From: AP-15 sp963833745
Lineage (GTDB): Bacteria > Pseudomonadota > Alphaproteobacteria > ATCC43930 > CGMCC-115725
Direction of reading: 5' to 3'
Assembly (NCBI GenBank): GCA_963833745.1
Contig: CAWHZD010000004.1
Span: 868,001 to 932,000, forward strand
DNA: 64,000 nt
Shown piece after piece: positions 34,728 to 43,043 of this stretch. Each line of letters begins with the position of its first letter. Position 1 is the first letter of the stretch. The notes under the pieces are model-generated. The model had not been told where the DNA came from. It made no database searches and worked only from the letters and a program-made list of their open reading frames with translations. Both the position numbers and the translations under genes were made by a program.

Positions 34728-35617
34728 GCGTGGCCTCGGTTTCCGGTCGGCGGGTGCGACCGCGGCATTACCGGCGCCGGCGTCTTTTGACCAAAGCCGC
34801 CTCGGCAGCCTTTGGCCTCGTCCTGGTGGTCTGGACCCTGATGCCGGTTTACAACATGCTGTTGATCGCGCTCGATCCCGACGAGGGCGAGACCGAGTTC
34901 GCCGGCCTTCTGTGGCCGCCGGAGCCGTCGTTGAAGAGCTTCAATGCGGTATTTACCCAAGATTACTGGTATCTTGAACATTTCTGGCAGCAATTCGGGA
35001 ACAGCTTTTATATCGGTCTGCTGACTATGTTCTTGACCGTTCTGATCGGCTCCTTGGCGAGTTTCGCGGTCGGCCGGATGCGGCTGACCAAGGGACGGCT
35101 GCTGACCAACGCGGCACTCCTCACTTACCTCGTGCCGGCATCACTGTTGGCGATCCCGTTTTCCCGGATCGTGCAGCGTTACGGTCTCTCCGACAATTTG
35201 TGGGCCGTCATCGCGGCAGAAGTAATGTTCGCCACGCCATTTGCCGTCTTGATCCTGCTGCAGTATGGCAAGTTGATCCCGGTCGAATTTGACGAAGCGG
35301 CGCGGGTCGACGGCGCGTCCCCTGTTCAAGTGTATTTGAAGATCTATTTGCCGCTGATGGCGCCAGCGCTCGCGGCAGTCGGCACCTACGCGCTGCTGCT
35401 CGCCTGGGGCGAGTATTTGTATCAGTACTTGCTGCTGTCATCGACGCGAAACTGGACGGTGGCGGTGGCGATAGAGCAGTTTTTCGACGCCGACGAAGCG
35501 CCGTGGAATTACATGATGGCGCTTGCTACCGTCTATTCGCTGCCGCCGATCGCGATCTTCTACGCGCTTCGCCGCTACATGGCAGCCGGGCTGACGATGG
35601 GCGGCGTCAAGGGCTAG
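34724..35617 (+). CDS. Sugar-type ABC transporter permease (MalG-like)
   Basis: The 297-residue second permease has six predicted helices and the docking motif FDEAARVDGASPVQVYLKIYLPLMAPAL. The N-terminus (RRVRPRHYRRRRLL) is highly basic. The GTG start overlaps the preceding stop, so the two permeases are made together and probably heterodimerise. Late MGGVKG is typical of MalG-like C-termini. No ATPase or binding protein lies within the window's neighbouring genes. Confidence 0.86.
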   Translation: MSVASVSGRRVRPRHYRRRRLLTKAASAAFGLVLVVWTLMPVYNMLLIALDPDEGETEFAGLLWPPEPSLKSFNAVFTQDYWYLEHFWQQFGNSFYIGLLTMFLTVLIGSLASFAVGRMRLTKGRLLTNAALLTYLVPASLLAIPFSRIVQRYGLSDNLWAVIAAEVMFATPFAVLILLQYGKLIPVEFDEAARVDGASPVQVYLKIYLPLMAPALAAVGTYALLLAWGEYLYQYLLLSSTRNWTVAVAIEQFFDADEAPWNYMMALATVYSLPPIAIFYALRRYMAAGLTMGGVKG

Positions 35618-35943
35618 GATCGTCGTCGCAGATAGTCGACTGATGACCGGTGCCCCGCCATCCGTCATCTCGATTGCGAAGCCGTAGCGACAGACCAAGC
35701 CCGGGTGTCGCGACTTTTGACACCGCGACATTCGTCAGGCAAAGCTCCCTAATTCCATTCAAAACAATGAGTTACAGCTTACGTAAGGCTGCTTACAGCA
35801 GGTGAATGTCACACATTAACTGTAGGATTTGCTTACATTCCTGATTTAGCAATTAACGAATATGGATCTAACGCATTGGAAAGTCACATATGGCATAAAG
35901 TGTGCAAATCATCGTACGACAACCGATAAGAGAAAATGTGAGC
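35618..35943. other. AT-richer control region before the PEP-CTERM gene
   Basis: After the permease stop, about 120 bases hold nothing recognised. From about 35750 the base composition falls well below the window average in GC, and repeated CTTAC motifs occur (35779, 35790, 35832). A candidate sigma-54 box lies at 35891-35906. This is most likely the promoter region of the gene at 35944. No protein-coding frame with codon bias is present. Confidence 0.5.
35891..35906 (+). promoter_or_regulatory. Candidate sigma-54 (-24/-12) promoter
   Basis: TGGCATAAAGTGTGCA has GG and GC separated by exactly ten bases, as required for sigma-54. It matches the TGGCA...TGCA ends of the consensus but has G for the first T of TTGC. 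It is 38 bases before the ATG of the PEP-CTERM gene. PEP-CTERM genes are often controlled by sigma-54 with a PrsR-type activator, which agrees with this reading. A chance match is possible. Confidence 0.4.
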
Positions 35944-36771
35944 ATGATGAGACGCAACATACCGCTCCTCGCAGCCGCCACAGGCATCGTGGCGGTGGCG
36001 GCACTGACCTCGCCGGCGACCGCCGCCTCGGTGACTTTCGCCTATGGCTCGCTGTCCAACGGCGCCACCGACACCCAGATCCAAAATTACATGAATACGC
36101 AGCTCGGTTCAGACGGGTCGGTCACCGTGACCGGCGCGGTCGGATCCAACAACTACAACGCCGACGGCCACGTCACCGGTTCCGGGAACGGCAGCAATTC
36201 CTATACCTTGGCCAATCTCAATTCGGCGCACAACGGCACCTTCATCATGAACAACAGCGAGGGCAACCCGGCCTCCGACGACATCCTGATGTCGTTCACC
36301 GGCCTGACGATTGCGAGCGTCAGCTTCGACCTTGAAATCTTCCCCGATGACACCTGCACCTCGTTGTCCGGCAACAATTGCGGCGGCAGCAACAACCCGA
36401 ACCAGCCCGACCTGACCTTGCTCGCCGACGGCAGCCAGGTCGAGCAGTGGTTGGGCCTGACGCCGGGCAGCAGCGGCAACAGCAATGGTATCGCCGCTTC
36501 GCCCTACCTTCACTCGCCGGACAGCGGCTCGCACAGCAACGAACAGGCGCCGCAGCTGCTCGGGTCGAGCGGCCTCTTGAACCTCCCGGCCAATACCACG
36601 ACGCTCGACTTTCAGGATTGGCCGGCGACGATCGCGATCAACGATCTGGTGGTCAATTTCATCCCGACAGACCCGCCGCCGCCGTCCGTGCCGGAACCCA
36701 ACACAATCGCACTGCTCGGTACCGCCCTCATCGGTTTGGGCGCGCTCCGCATCCGGCGTCAGGCACCGTAA
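35944..36771 (+). CDS. PEP-CTERM sorting domain-containing secreted protein
   Basis: The 275-residue protein has a signal peptide (IPLLAAATGIVAVAALTS...ATA) and a serine/asparagine/glycine-rich body with few charged residues, including paired cysteines (DTCTSLSGNNCGG). It ends with VPEPNTIALLGTALIGLG and a basic tail, the tripartite PEP-CTERM signal recognised by an exosortase. It is expected to be exported and attached to the surface or extracellular matrix. Intact, unlike the related gene at 3943-4989. No exosortase gene occurs in the window. Confidence 0.88.
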   Translation: MMRRNIPLLAAATGIVAVAALTSPATAASVTFAYGSLSNGATDTQIQNYMNTQLGSDGSVTVTGAVGSNNYNADGHVTGSGNGSNSYTLANLNSAHNGTFIMNNSEGNPASDDILMSFTGLTIASVSFDLEIFPDDTCTSLSGNNCGGSNNPNQPDLTLLADGSQVEQWLGLTPGSSGNSNGIAASPYLHSPDSGSHSNEQAPQLLGSSGLLNLPANTTTLDFQDWPATIAINDLVVNFIPTDPPPPSVPEPNTIALLGTALIGLGALRIRRQAP

Positions 36772-36795
36772 AAGAAACCGTCATCCGTCGAAGCA

Positions 36796-36823
36796 AAGCG
36801 GCGCCCTTGGGCGCCGCTTTTTT
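36796..36823. terminator. Rho-independent terminator
   Basis: AGCGGCGCCC-tt-GGGCGCCGCT is a near-perfect stem with a 10-base arm and short loop followed by TTTTTT on the plus strand; an A-rich run precedes it, so it can also act on the minus strand. It lies between the PEP-CTERM gene and the convergent Rieske oxygenase and probably ends both transcripts. Confidence 0.88.
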
Positions 36824-36846
36824 CGTAATCGGGAGCCGCCTCGATT

Positions 36847-37920
36847 TTAGCTGCGCCATTCGAGGGTGCGCGGCTTGATCGGGTTGTCGAACGGGCGGCC
36901 CTCGGCGCGGGCGCGGCGGTATTCGCGCTTTAGCCGGTAATACCATTTGGCCTGGGTGTCGGCGTCGTCGATCAGCATCAGCGGTGGGCTCCAGCGCAAG
37001 CCCTGCTGCTGACGCTCCATGATCGCGCGGTCCTGATGCAGAAAAGCGCGGACATAGGGTCGCAGCAACGGCTTCAGCGCACTGAGCCACGGTGCCGTCC
37101 AGTAGATGCAATGGTTGATCTCGGTCGTCTTGTCGTCGATCGGGGTGATCGCCGTCATATTGCACACGGCATGGCGGCCGGCGCGAATGTGCTCGATGCG
37201 CACGCCGGGCAGGCGAAAGACGATCTCGGTCTCGGGCATGCCGCCCAGCAGCCGGTAGGCGCGCGAATTGGTCGACGGCGCATGCCGGGTCATCGTGAAC
37301 CCCCAGGGCGAGGGGGCAAAGGCCTTGGCCTTGGCGTGGATCGAGCGGCGCGAACGCCACCACCATGCGCGGTGGACAAACGGTCCGTGCGCCGGGTCCA
37401 TCAGCCCGACAACGGCATGATCGAGCGCCGCGGCAAATCGCACGCTCTCGACGAGCCGCGGGCCGGCGCCCTCGAACCCGTCGATAGTGGGGATTTCAGG
37501 CGCGGCGGTGGGGTCGTCGCCGGCATACACCCAGATGTTGCCCTGCACCTCCTGCACCGGGTAGCTGCGGACCCGGACGCGCTGCGGCGTAAAGGACTGG
37601 CCGGGAGTTAGCGCCGGGATCGCGATGCATTGGCCGGCGGTGTCGAAACGCCAGCCGTGATAGCAGCACTCGATCCGGCGCCCGTCGAAATGGCCGGCGT
37701 TGAGCGGCATCCCGCGATGCGGGCAGATGTCGCGCAATGCGAACGCCATCCCGGCGGCGTCGCGGCCGATCAGCACCGGCTCGCCGAGCATGACCCTTGT
37801 CAGCATCGCCCGCGGTTTGAGGCGCGCGCCGGCAACCGCGTAGTACCAGGCCTCGCGCAACGGCGCGGCGCCGTCCTCCACCGCGGTCCCCGAAGATATC
37901 TGTTGCTGCTCGAACCCCAC
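36847..37920 (-). CDS. Rieske aromatic-ring-hydroxylating dioxygenase, large subunit
   Basis: The 357-residue protein has a [2Fe-2S] Rieske domain with CPH...CCYHGW (CXH-X16-CX2H) at about residues 68-90. The catalytic non-haem iron site is in LDHAVVGLMDPAHGPFVHR (Asp and His ligands). Such oxygenases hydroxylate aromatic or sterol-like ring substrates with the help of a reductase; none is adjacent. GTG 37920 is proposed because the sequence further upstream is unusual in composition; other starts are possible. It is divergent from an enoyl-CoA hydratase. The natural substrate is unknown. Confidence 0.88.
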   Translation of the reverse strand: MGFEQQQISSGTAVEDGAAPLREAWYYAVAGARLKPRAMLTRVMLGEPVLIGRDAAGMAFALRDICPHRGMPLNAGHFDGRRIECCYHGWRFDTAGQCIAIPALTPGQSFTPQRVRVRSYPVQEVQGNIWVYAGDDPTAAPEIPTIDGFEGAGPRLVESVRFAAALDHAVVGLMDPAHGPFVHRAWWWRSRRSIHAKAKAFAPSPWGFTMTRHAPSTNSRAYRLLGGMPETEIVFRLPGVRIEHIRAGRHAVCNMTAITPIDDKTTEINHCIYWTAPWLSALKPLLRPYVRAFLHQDRAIMERQQQGLRWSPPLMLIDDADTQAKWYYRLKREYRRARAEGRPFDNPIKPRTLEWRS

Positions 37921-37970
37921 CGGCGCGAGAGTCGCGTTTCCGGATCGGGTAGGCAAGGGCGAAGACGGCA

Positions 37971-38777
37971 ATGAGCGCGATGCCGAAAAGCGTGGGAGAC
38001 GCTCCCGTTCTCCTCGAGACACCGGGCGAGGACGGCGTGCTGCGCCTGACCTTGAACCGGCCGCAGGCGCGCAATGCGTTGTCGGTCGGGCTGATGGAGG
38101 CATTGGTCGATGCGCTCGGCCGCGCCGGAAAGGATCGGGGGGCGCGGGTCGTCGTGATTGCCGGCGCCGGCCCCGCCTTTTGCGCCGGCCACGATCTGCG
38201 CGAGATCCGCGCCGATCCGCGCCGCCAAACCTACGAGCGTATATTCGCATTGTGCAGCGAGTTGATGCTGACGATCACCCGCTTGCCCAAGCCGGTGATC
38301 GCCGAGGTTCACGGGGTCGCGACCGCGGCCGGCTGCCAGCTGGTCGCGACCTGCGATCTCGCGGTCGCGGCCGAGGAGGCAGGTTTTGCGACGCCGGGCG
38401 TCAACATCGGGCTGTTCTGCTCGACGCCGATGGTGGCGTTGAGCCGCGCCGTCGGGCGCAAGGCGGCGATGGAAATGCTGCTGACCGGCGAGCTGGTCGA
38501 CGCCCCGCGGGCGCGCGAAATCGGCCTTGTCAACCGCGTCGTGCCGGGCGCCGGGTTGCGCGCGGCGGTCGACGGCCTCGCGCGCGAGATCGCCGGCAAA
38601 TCCGCCTTAACGGTTGCGATTGGCAAGGAGGCGTTTTACCGTCAGGGCGAACTCGACCTCGCCGCCGCCTACCGCTATGCCGCCGAGGTCATGACGGCGA
38701 ACATGCTGGCATCGGACGCCAAAGAAGGCATCGACGCGTTTCTCGCCAAGCGTGCGCCCGTCTGGCAGGACCGCTGA
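37971..38777 (+). CDS. Enoyl-CoA hydratase/isomerase family protein
   Basis: The 268-residue crotonase-fold protein shows RPQARNALSVGLMEAL, the oxyanion-hole segment FCAGHDLREI, and HGVATAAGCQLVATCDLAVA with the second glycine-rich turn. It ends with the typical C-terminal helix FLAKRAPVWQ. The usual catalytic glutamates of true hydratases are not clearly both present, so the exact reaction (hydration, isomerisation or hydrolysis) cannot be assigned. It starts 50 bases from the divergent Rieske gene. Confidence 0.9.
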   Translation: MSAMPKSVGDAPVLLETPGEDGVLRLTLNRPQARNALSVGLMEALVDALGRAGKDRGARVVVIAGAGPAFCAGHDLREIRADPRRQTYERIFALCSELMLTITRLPKPVIAEVHGVATAAGCQLVATCDLAVAAEEAGFATPGVNIGLFCSTPMVALSRAVGRKAAMEMLLTGELVDAPRAREIGLVNRVVPGAGLRAAVDGLAREIAGKSALTVAIGKEAFYRQGELDLAAAYRYAAEVMTANMLASDAKEGIDAFLAKRAPVWQDR

Positions 38778-38815
38778 GGCCCTGGCCGAAAATGACGTGC
38801 GTGTTTGCAATGGGT

Positions 38816-38920
38816 TACCGTCGCCCCCGCGAAAGCGGGGGTCCAGAACCTGCCCCTGGCTTGAACAGGGGGCAACCGCTCACCCCTTTGCCCTGGGTTC
38901 CCGCTTTCGCAGGAATTACG
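38816..38920. repeat. Dispersed palindromic repeat, family A copy 2
   Basis: It has the same layout as the copy at 2779-2856. A CCCCCGC-gaaa-GCGGGGG hairpin is followed by ggtccag. Here a middle stem (TGCCCCTGG...CAGGGGGCA) comes next, then TTCCCGC-ttt-CGCAGGAA. The first 26 bases are nearly identical between copies. It lies between the hydratase and the CoA-binding protein gene. Confidence 0.8.
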
Positions 38921-38972
38921 AATAACGTGCTGACATTATTAGATTCATTCTCGGTCGGACACTGAGGCCGCG

Positions 38973-39404
38973 ATGAACCACGACAGCTATACCGACGCCT
39001 ATCTGCGCGAGATCCTGACGAGCGTGCGGACGATCGCCGTCGTCGGCGCCAGCCCGCGGCGCGAGCGGCCAAGCCACCGGGTCATGGCCTACCTGCAACG
39101 GCGCGGTTATCACGCGATCCCGGTCAACCCCAATGCCGCCGGCGATACGATCCTCGGCGAGGCCTGCTACGCCTCGCTCGCGGATATCCGCGAACCCATC
39201 GACATGGCCGATATATTCCGCCGCAGCGAGCTGGCGCGCGCCGCCGTCGACGACGCGATCGCCATCGGCGCCAAATTCGTGTGGCTGCAGCTCGGCGTGT
39301 GCGACGCCGCCGCGGCCGCCCGCGCCGAAGCCTGCGGCCTCAAGGTTGTCATGAACCGTTGCCCGGCGATCGAAATCCCGCGCCTCGGCCTCCCGCCGCG
39401 CTGA
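38973..39404 (+). CDS. CoA-binding domain protein (YccU-like)
   Basis: The 143-residue protein is a single Rossmann-like CoA-binding domain. It has IAVVGASPRRERPSHRVMAYL with the glycine-rich loop, a central IPVNPNAAGDTILGEACYASL, and FVWLQLGVCD near the end. NRCPAIEI is the typical closing strand. Such proteins bind acyl-CoA or act as regulatory subunits; no catalytic function is known. Monocistronic. Confidence 0.9.
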   Translation: MNHDSYTDAYLREILTSVRTIAVVGASPRRERPSHRVMAYLQRRGYHAIPVNPNAAGDTILGEACYASLADIREPIDMADIFRRSELARAAVDDAIAIGAKFVWLQLGVCDAAAAARAEACGLKVVMNRCPAIEIPRLGLPPR

Positions 39405-39513
39405 GCCCGAGGCGCACGTGGGACGTCATTTCGGGCTGACGGCGGGTGGGGCCGGACCGCGGGCCCACCCCCGATTGAAACCGCCATCAGAGAGAGTGCC
39501 TTCCTATGGGTCT

Positions 39514-40155
39514 TCAGCCCCCGGACTTGATCCGTGGGGAAAGCTGGGATCCCGACGTCGCATGCGCCGCGACCAGCGTTTGGAACATTTCGGCGAGGCG
39601 TTTGGCGGGGCCGCCTGATCCGAGGCTTTGAATGGTGATGCGGGCGCCCTCGCCCAATAGGAACAATTCATCGGCGAGAAGCTCAGGATCGCGCAGCCCC
39701 GCCTTATGACAAAGCTCGATGATCAGGTCGCGGTGCCGGCTCTTGCATTCCTCGATCACGCGCCGGGCTGGGTGATTGGCATCCGGCAATTCGACCGCCG
39801 CATTGGCGAAGGCGCAGCCGCGCCCGCTTGGGCCGAGCTTGAATTCGGCAATGAAGCGCAGCCAGGCGAGCAACTGGTCCTTTGGCTTGCCGGCATGGGT
39901 CCGTTCGATCTCGGCCCAGGCCGTATCGAACTCCTGCCCCACCCCGCGCAGGCACTCGGCGACCAGTTCGTCCTTTGATTCGAAGTGACGGTAGAGCGTC
40001 GTTTTGTTGGTGTCGGCGGCCTCGGCGATCGTATCGACGCCGACAGCGTGAATCCCGTATCGATAGAACAGCTCGCGGGCCGCGTTCAGAATACGCGCGC
40101 GCGGCGGAGTAGTTGCCTGTTTGGCAAGGTCCGCTCTCGCGATTTCGGGTGGCAT
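39514..40155 (-). CDS. TetR family transcriptional regulator
   Basis: The 213-residue protein has an N-terminal helix-turn-helix (RARILNAARELFYRYGIHAVGVDTIAEAADTNKTTLYRHFESKDEL, residues 15-60) and a C-terminal ligand-binding domain with CAFANAAVELPDANHPARRV. ATG 40155 fits the domain start. Direct repeats ACCGGTnAGTACC lie 26 to 65 bases upstream and are probable operators. It may control itself and the divergent gene at 40278. Confidence 0.9.
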   Translation of the reverse strand: MPPEIARADLAKQATTPPRARILNAARELFYRYGIHAVGVDTIAEAADTNKTTLYRHFESKDELVAECLRGVGQEFDTAWAEIERTHAGKPKDQLLAWLRFIAEFKLGPSGRGCAFANAAVELPDANHPARRVIEECKSRHRDLIIELCHKAGLRDPELLADELFLLGEGARITIQSLGSGGPAKRLAEMFQTLVAAHATSGSQLSPRIKSGG

Positions 40156-40181
40156 TGGTGTTCGCCCCTTGACAATTAGTG

Positions 40182-40220
40182 ACCGGTAAGTACCTAAGGC
40201 GGGTGTCACCGGTCAGTACC
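40182..40220. promoter_or_regulatory. Candidate TetR operator: two ACCGGTnAGTACC direct repeats
   Basis: ACCGGTaAGTACC (40182-40194) and ACCGGTcAGTACC (40208-40220) match at 12 of 13 positions and are 26 bases apart centre to centre. Each contains the palindrome ACCGGT. They sit between the TetR gene and the divergent small-protein gene. Position and repetition suggest regulator binding. Confidence 0.55.
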
Positions 40221-40277
40221 ACAAGGTAAGGCGCCGGTCACGCGTTTTCCAGTCCCAAAGGCCCGGAGGCGATTCTC

Positions 40278-40520
40278 ATGGATTCCCAGATCAGCGAACT
40301 CGGCATCGACGGCGGCGAAGCCTCCCTCGATTCCGCGGCTGAGAGGGTCGCCGAGGCCGCGGCGACCGGGTTGTCGCGCGGGGTGTCCGAAGCGCTCGCC
40401 GACCCGATCGTTCAAGCTCTGATGGCCGCCGACCGCGTCGACCCGAAAGGGGTCGAGGAGTTGTTGCGGCGCATAGCCGCCCAGCTTGCGAGCAGCGCCG
40501 GTGGGCGGCGCTTTTCATGA
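40278..40520 (+). CDS. Small protein of unknown function
   Basis: The 80-residue protein starts at an ATG with GGAGG 9 bases upstream. It is helical and acidic in the N-terminal half (SEALADPIVQALMAAD) with a segment similar to the 62-residue protein at 31260. No membrane segment or catalytic motif is seen. The gene is divergent from TetR and upstream of the MlaC/HpnM-like gene, so it may belong to the TetR-controlled unit. Confidence 0.65.
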   Translation: MDSQISELGIDGGEASLDSAAERVAEAAATGLSRGVSEALADPIVQALMAADRVDPKGVEELLRRIAAQLASSAGGRRFS

Positions 40521-40580
40521 CCTATCCGCCGCGGCGTCGTGACCGGTTGCCCGGCGGACCTGGGTCGCGGAGACAACGAC

Positions 40581-41300
40581 ATGAGCGACAAACGGCTGAT
40601 CACCGATTCTGCGAGCCTGCGGCGGCGCAACCAAGAGAGCAGACCCGCGCATCTCACGCAGCACAAAAATGCAGCTAAACCGGCCCGCACGGCGCCTGCG
40701 ATGCTCGCAAAGGGCTTTGCCATCGCCGCTGTCGTGATCGCGGGTCTCTCGGCGGGGCCGCGTCCTGCCGCGGCTGACGAAGCGCCGGCCGCAGCGCCGA
40801 TCGGGTTCATCCGCGATCTCGGAAATCAAGCGCTCGCGGTGATCACCTCCGACATCCCGCCAGCCGGGAAAGCGGCTTATTTCGAGCGGATGATCCACCA
40901 GGATTTCGACCTCAGCGGCATCTCCCGCTTCGAGCTTGGCCCTTATTGGCGTATTGCGAGCCCAGCGGAACGGCAGGAATTCTGCGATCTTTTTGCGGAT
41001 CACCTGGTTCGCTTCTATGGGCAGCGGCTTGCGCAATTCGGCGATGGAAGTTTCTTCGTGACCGGCAGCCGGAGCGATCCGGCTGGCGTGATCGTGACGA
41101 GCCGGATTATTCGCCAATGGGGCCCGCCGCTCGCCATCGACTGGCGGCTCGGGGTCAGCGACGGCCTCTACAAGATCGAGGACGTCACCATCGACGGCGT
41201 CAGCATGGCATTGGCCCAGCGCTCCGCGATCGCCGCGATCATTGCGCGCGACGGCGGCGAGTTCGGGCTTCTGCTGGCGACGATGCGCGAAGAGGGTTGA
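40581..41300 (+). CDS. MlaC/Ttg2D-like phospholipid-binding protein (HpnM family)
   Basis: The 239-residue protein has an N-terminal signal after a basic lead (MLAKGFAIAAVVIAGLSAG...AAAADE), then an MlaC-type fold: FIRDLGNQALAVITSDIPP, FDLSGISRFELGPYWRIASPAERQEFCDLF and WRLGVSDGLYKIEDVTIDGVSMA. Family members carry phospholipids or hopanoids between membranes; HpnM is the hopanoid-transport version often linked to hpn genes. ATG 40581 has GGAG upstream. It is about 10 kb from the hpn locus. Whether it carries hopanoids or phospholipids cannot be decided here. Confidence 0.82.
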   Translation: MSDKRLITDSASLRRRNQESRPAHLTQHKNAAKPARTAPAMLAKGFAIAAVVIAGLSAGPRPAAADEAPAAAPIGFIRDLGNQALAVITSDIPPAGKAAYFERMIHQDFDLSGISRFELGPYWRIASPAERQEFCDLFADHLVRFYGQRLAQFGDGSFFVTGSRSDPAGVIVTSRIIRQWGPPLAIDWRLGVSDGLYKIEDVTIDGVSMALAQRSAIAAIIARDGGEFGLLLATMREEG

Positions 41301-41312
41301 GCCAGTAGCGCA

Positions 41313-42389
41313 TCAGAGGCGGGCGATAAGCGGCGCCAGGAAGTCGCGCAGTACGGGCGACCATTTGGCGTGCTCGGGGCCGCTCGCCGAATGGCCGAGA
41401 TCGCTGTCGAGCGCGAAATAGCGGGCGTCGACCCGGGCCGCGGCGAGATCCTTCATCACACCCGGCGCCAAACTCGGCGGAAACAGCACGTCGCTGCGGC
41501 ACAGCACGTAAAGCAGCTTTGCCCGGATCTTGGCGAAGTCCTTGACCGTGTCGAACCCGACCGTGGCGCGGCGCAGGATGACCATCGAGTTGGCGTCCCA
41601 GTTCCGCGCCCAGTCGGCGGCGAGCTGACGGATCGCCTGCTCGCGCGCGGCCCGGTCGGGATAGCGCCCGGCGAGCTGCTCGTTATAGCCGTAGCGCATC
41701 AGGGTCTCGAACCGCATTTGGGTCAGAACCGCCTTGGCGCCGCCGCGGCCGTAATAATGCCCGCTATGCCATTCGGGGTCGGTGGCGAGCCGCGCCTCGA
41801 GCTCGGCCAAGCTCTTTTCGGCATTCTGCGAGCGGGGGGCGGTGACGACAGCAGCGATCGCGTCCATCATCAGGGGATAGGCGACGGCCCATTGGAATGC
41901 CTGATAGCCGCCGTAGGACGGACCGGCGACGGCGACGAGGTGGCGCACGCCGAGGCTGTCGAGCAACGCCTTTTGCGCGGCGACGATGTCGCGCACCGTG
42001 ATCGCCGGGAAATCCGCGCCATAGGGCTGGCCGGTGCGAGGGTTGAGGCTCGCCCCGTTGGTCGAGCCGAACGACGATCCCAGCATGTTCGAGGCGACGA
42101 CGAACAATCGGTTGGTGTCGATCGCCTTGCCCGGTCCGATCAACCCATCCCACCACCCCGGCTGACTGCCGTTCGCCGGGTTACGCCCGGCGGCATGATG
42201 GCTGCTGGTGTAGCCGTGGGTGATCAGCACCGCGTTATGGCCGCCGGCCGCGAGCCGGCCGTAGGTCTCGTAGGCGAGGGTGGCCTCAGGCATGACCTCG
42301 CCATTTTGCAGGCGAAAGTCGCGGATCGGGAAATGCCTGTCCTCGACCATACCGAGATCGGCGGTGCGCACGGCGAAAGTGGCGGACAT
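41313..42389 (-). CDS. MetX-like alpha/beta-hydrolase (homoserine O-acetyltransferase family)
   Basis: The 358-residue protein has the MetX-type alpha/beta-hydrolase fold: LAYETYGRLAAGGHNAVLITHGYTS at the start, GSSFGSTNGASLNPRTGQPYG, and the nucleophile elbow VAGPSYGGYQAFQWA with Ser as the likely nucleophile. The Asp and His appear in LCRSDVLFPP and DLGHSAS. In MetX the elbow reads GGSMGG; the difference here suggests it is a paralogue with another acyl acceptor. ATG 42389 has AGGAGG upstream. Confidence 0.85.
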   Translation of the reverse strand: MSATFAVRTADLGMVEDRHFPIRDFRLQNGEVMPEATLAYETYGRLAAGGHNAVLITHGYTSSHHAAGRNPANGSQPGWWDGLIGPGKAIDTNRLFVVASNMLGSSFGSTNGASLNPRTGQPYGADFPAITVRDIVAAQKALLDSLGVRHLVAVAGPSYGGYQAFQWAVAYPLMMDAIAAVVTAPRSQNAEKSLAELEARLATDPEWHSGHYYGRGGAKAVLTQMRFETLMRYGYNEQLAGRYPDRAAREQAIRQLAADWARNWDANSMVILRRATVGFDTVKDFAKIRAKLLYVLCRSDVLFPPSLAPGVMKDLAAARVDARYFALDSDLGHSASGPEHAKWSPVLRDFLAPLIARL

Positions 42390-42519
42390 ACGTTTGACCC
42401 TCCTGACCCTCCGTTTAGCCGGCAAATTGTGCCACGCTGGACGTATTGATGTCACGGACTGGGCCAGGCGGTGCGGCACCGCTCTTCCAGGCCGCCCGAT
42501 TCGAGCTTAAATCCAGCTC

Positions 42520-43029
42520 ATGCTGCGCATCGCCGGTCTTTTGATCCTTCTGTGGCTGACCGCCTGTGGTGGTGCGGGTCCTGGGCCCGCGCCGGGCGAC
42601 CTGGTTCAGGCGCGCTTTCTGGCGGGCGGCGTCGCCGACCAGATCGAGGTCAGTGCGACTGACCGTTTACCACTGCGCTCCGCCGAACTGGTCGCCCCCG
42701 ACGGCCACACGACGCCCGCCTTGTCGATTACCGCGAACCCGGCGCCGACCGAGAGCTTTTCTCAGGAATTCCCGAGCGGTCCCTACTCGGGGTCCAATTT
42801 CGGGGTTGCCAACATCGGCTCGAACGCCTTGTCGCCGAGTGTTGTCGGTGCGGCGCCCAACACGCAGACGAAACTGCTCGCGGTCGTGTCGAGCGCGTCG
42901 ATCCAATTGCCCGATCCGGTCGCGTACCGGCGCGACTGGCAGAAATACCGGATCAGGCTGCATTTCGGCGACGCGCCGCAAACCGAGACCCGTGAACTCG
43001 CCGCCCCCGCACCCCCGCCCGCCGGCTAA
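42520..43029 (+). CDS. Probable lipoprotein of unknown function
   Basis: The 169-residue protein has a short signal peptide with lipobox LTAC (MLRIAGLLILLWLTACGG). The mature part begins with low-complexity Gly/Pro and continues with beta-strand-like segments (LSITANPAPTESFSQEFPSGP, KYRIRLHFGDAPQTETREL). No family is recognised. It is divergent from the MetX-like gene and probably outer-membrane anchored. Confidence 0.65.
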   Translation: MLRIAGLLILLWLTACGGAGPGPAPGDLVQARFLAGGVADQIEVSATDRLPLRSAELVAPDGHTTPALSITANPAPTESFSQEFPSGPYSGSNFGVANIGSNALSPSVVGAAPNTQTKLLAVVSSASIQLPDPVAYRRDWQKYRIRLHFGDAPQTETRELAAPAPPPAG

Positions 43030-43043
43030 CCGAGGCGGCCGGT

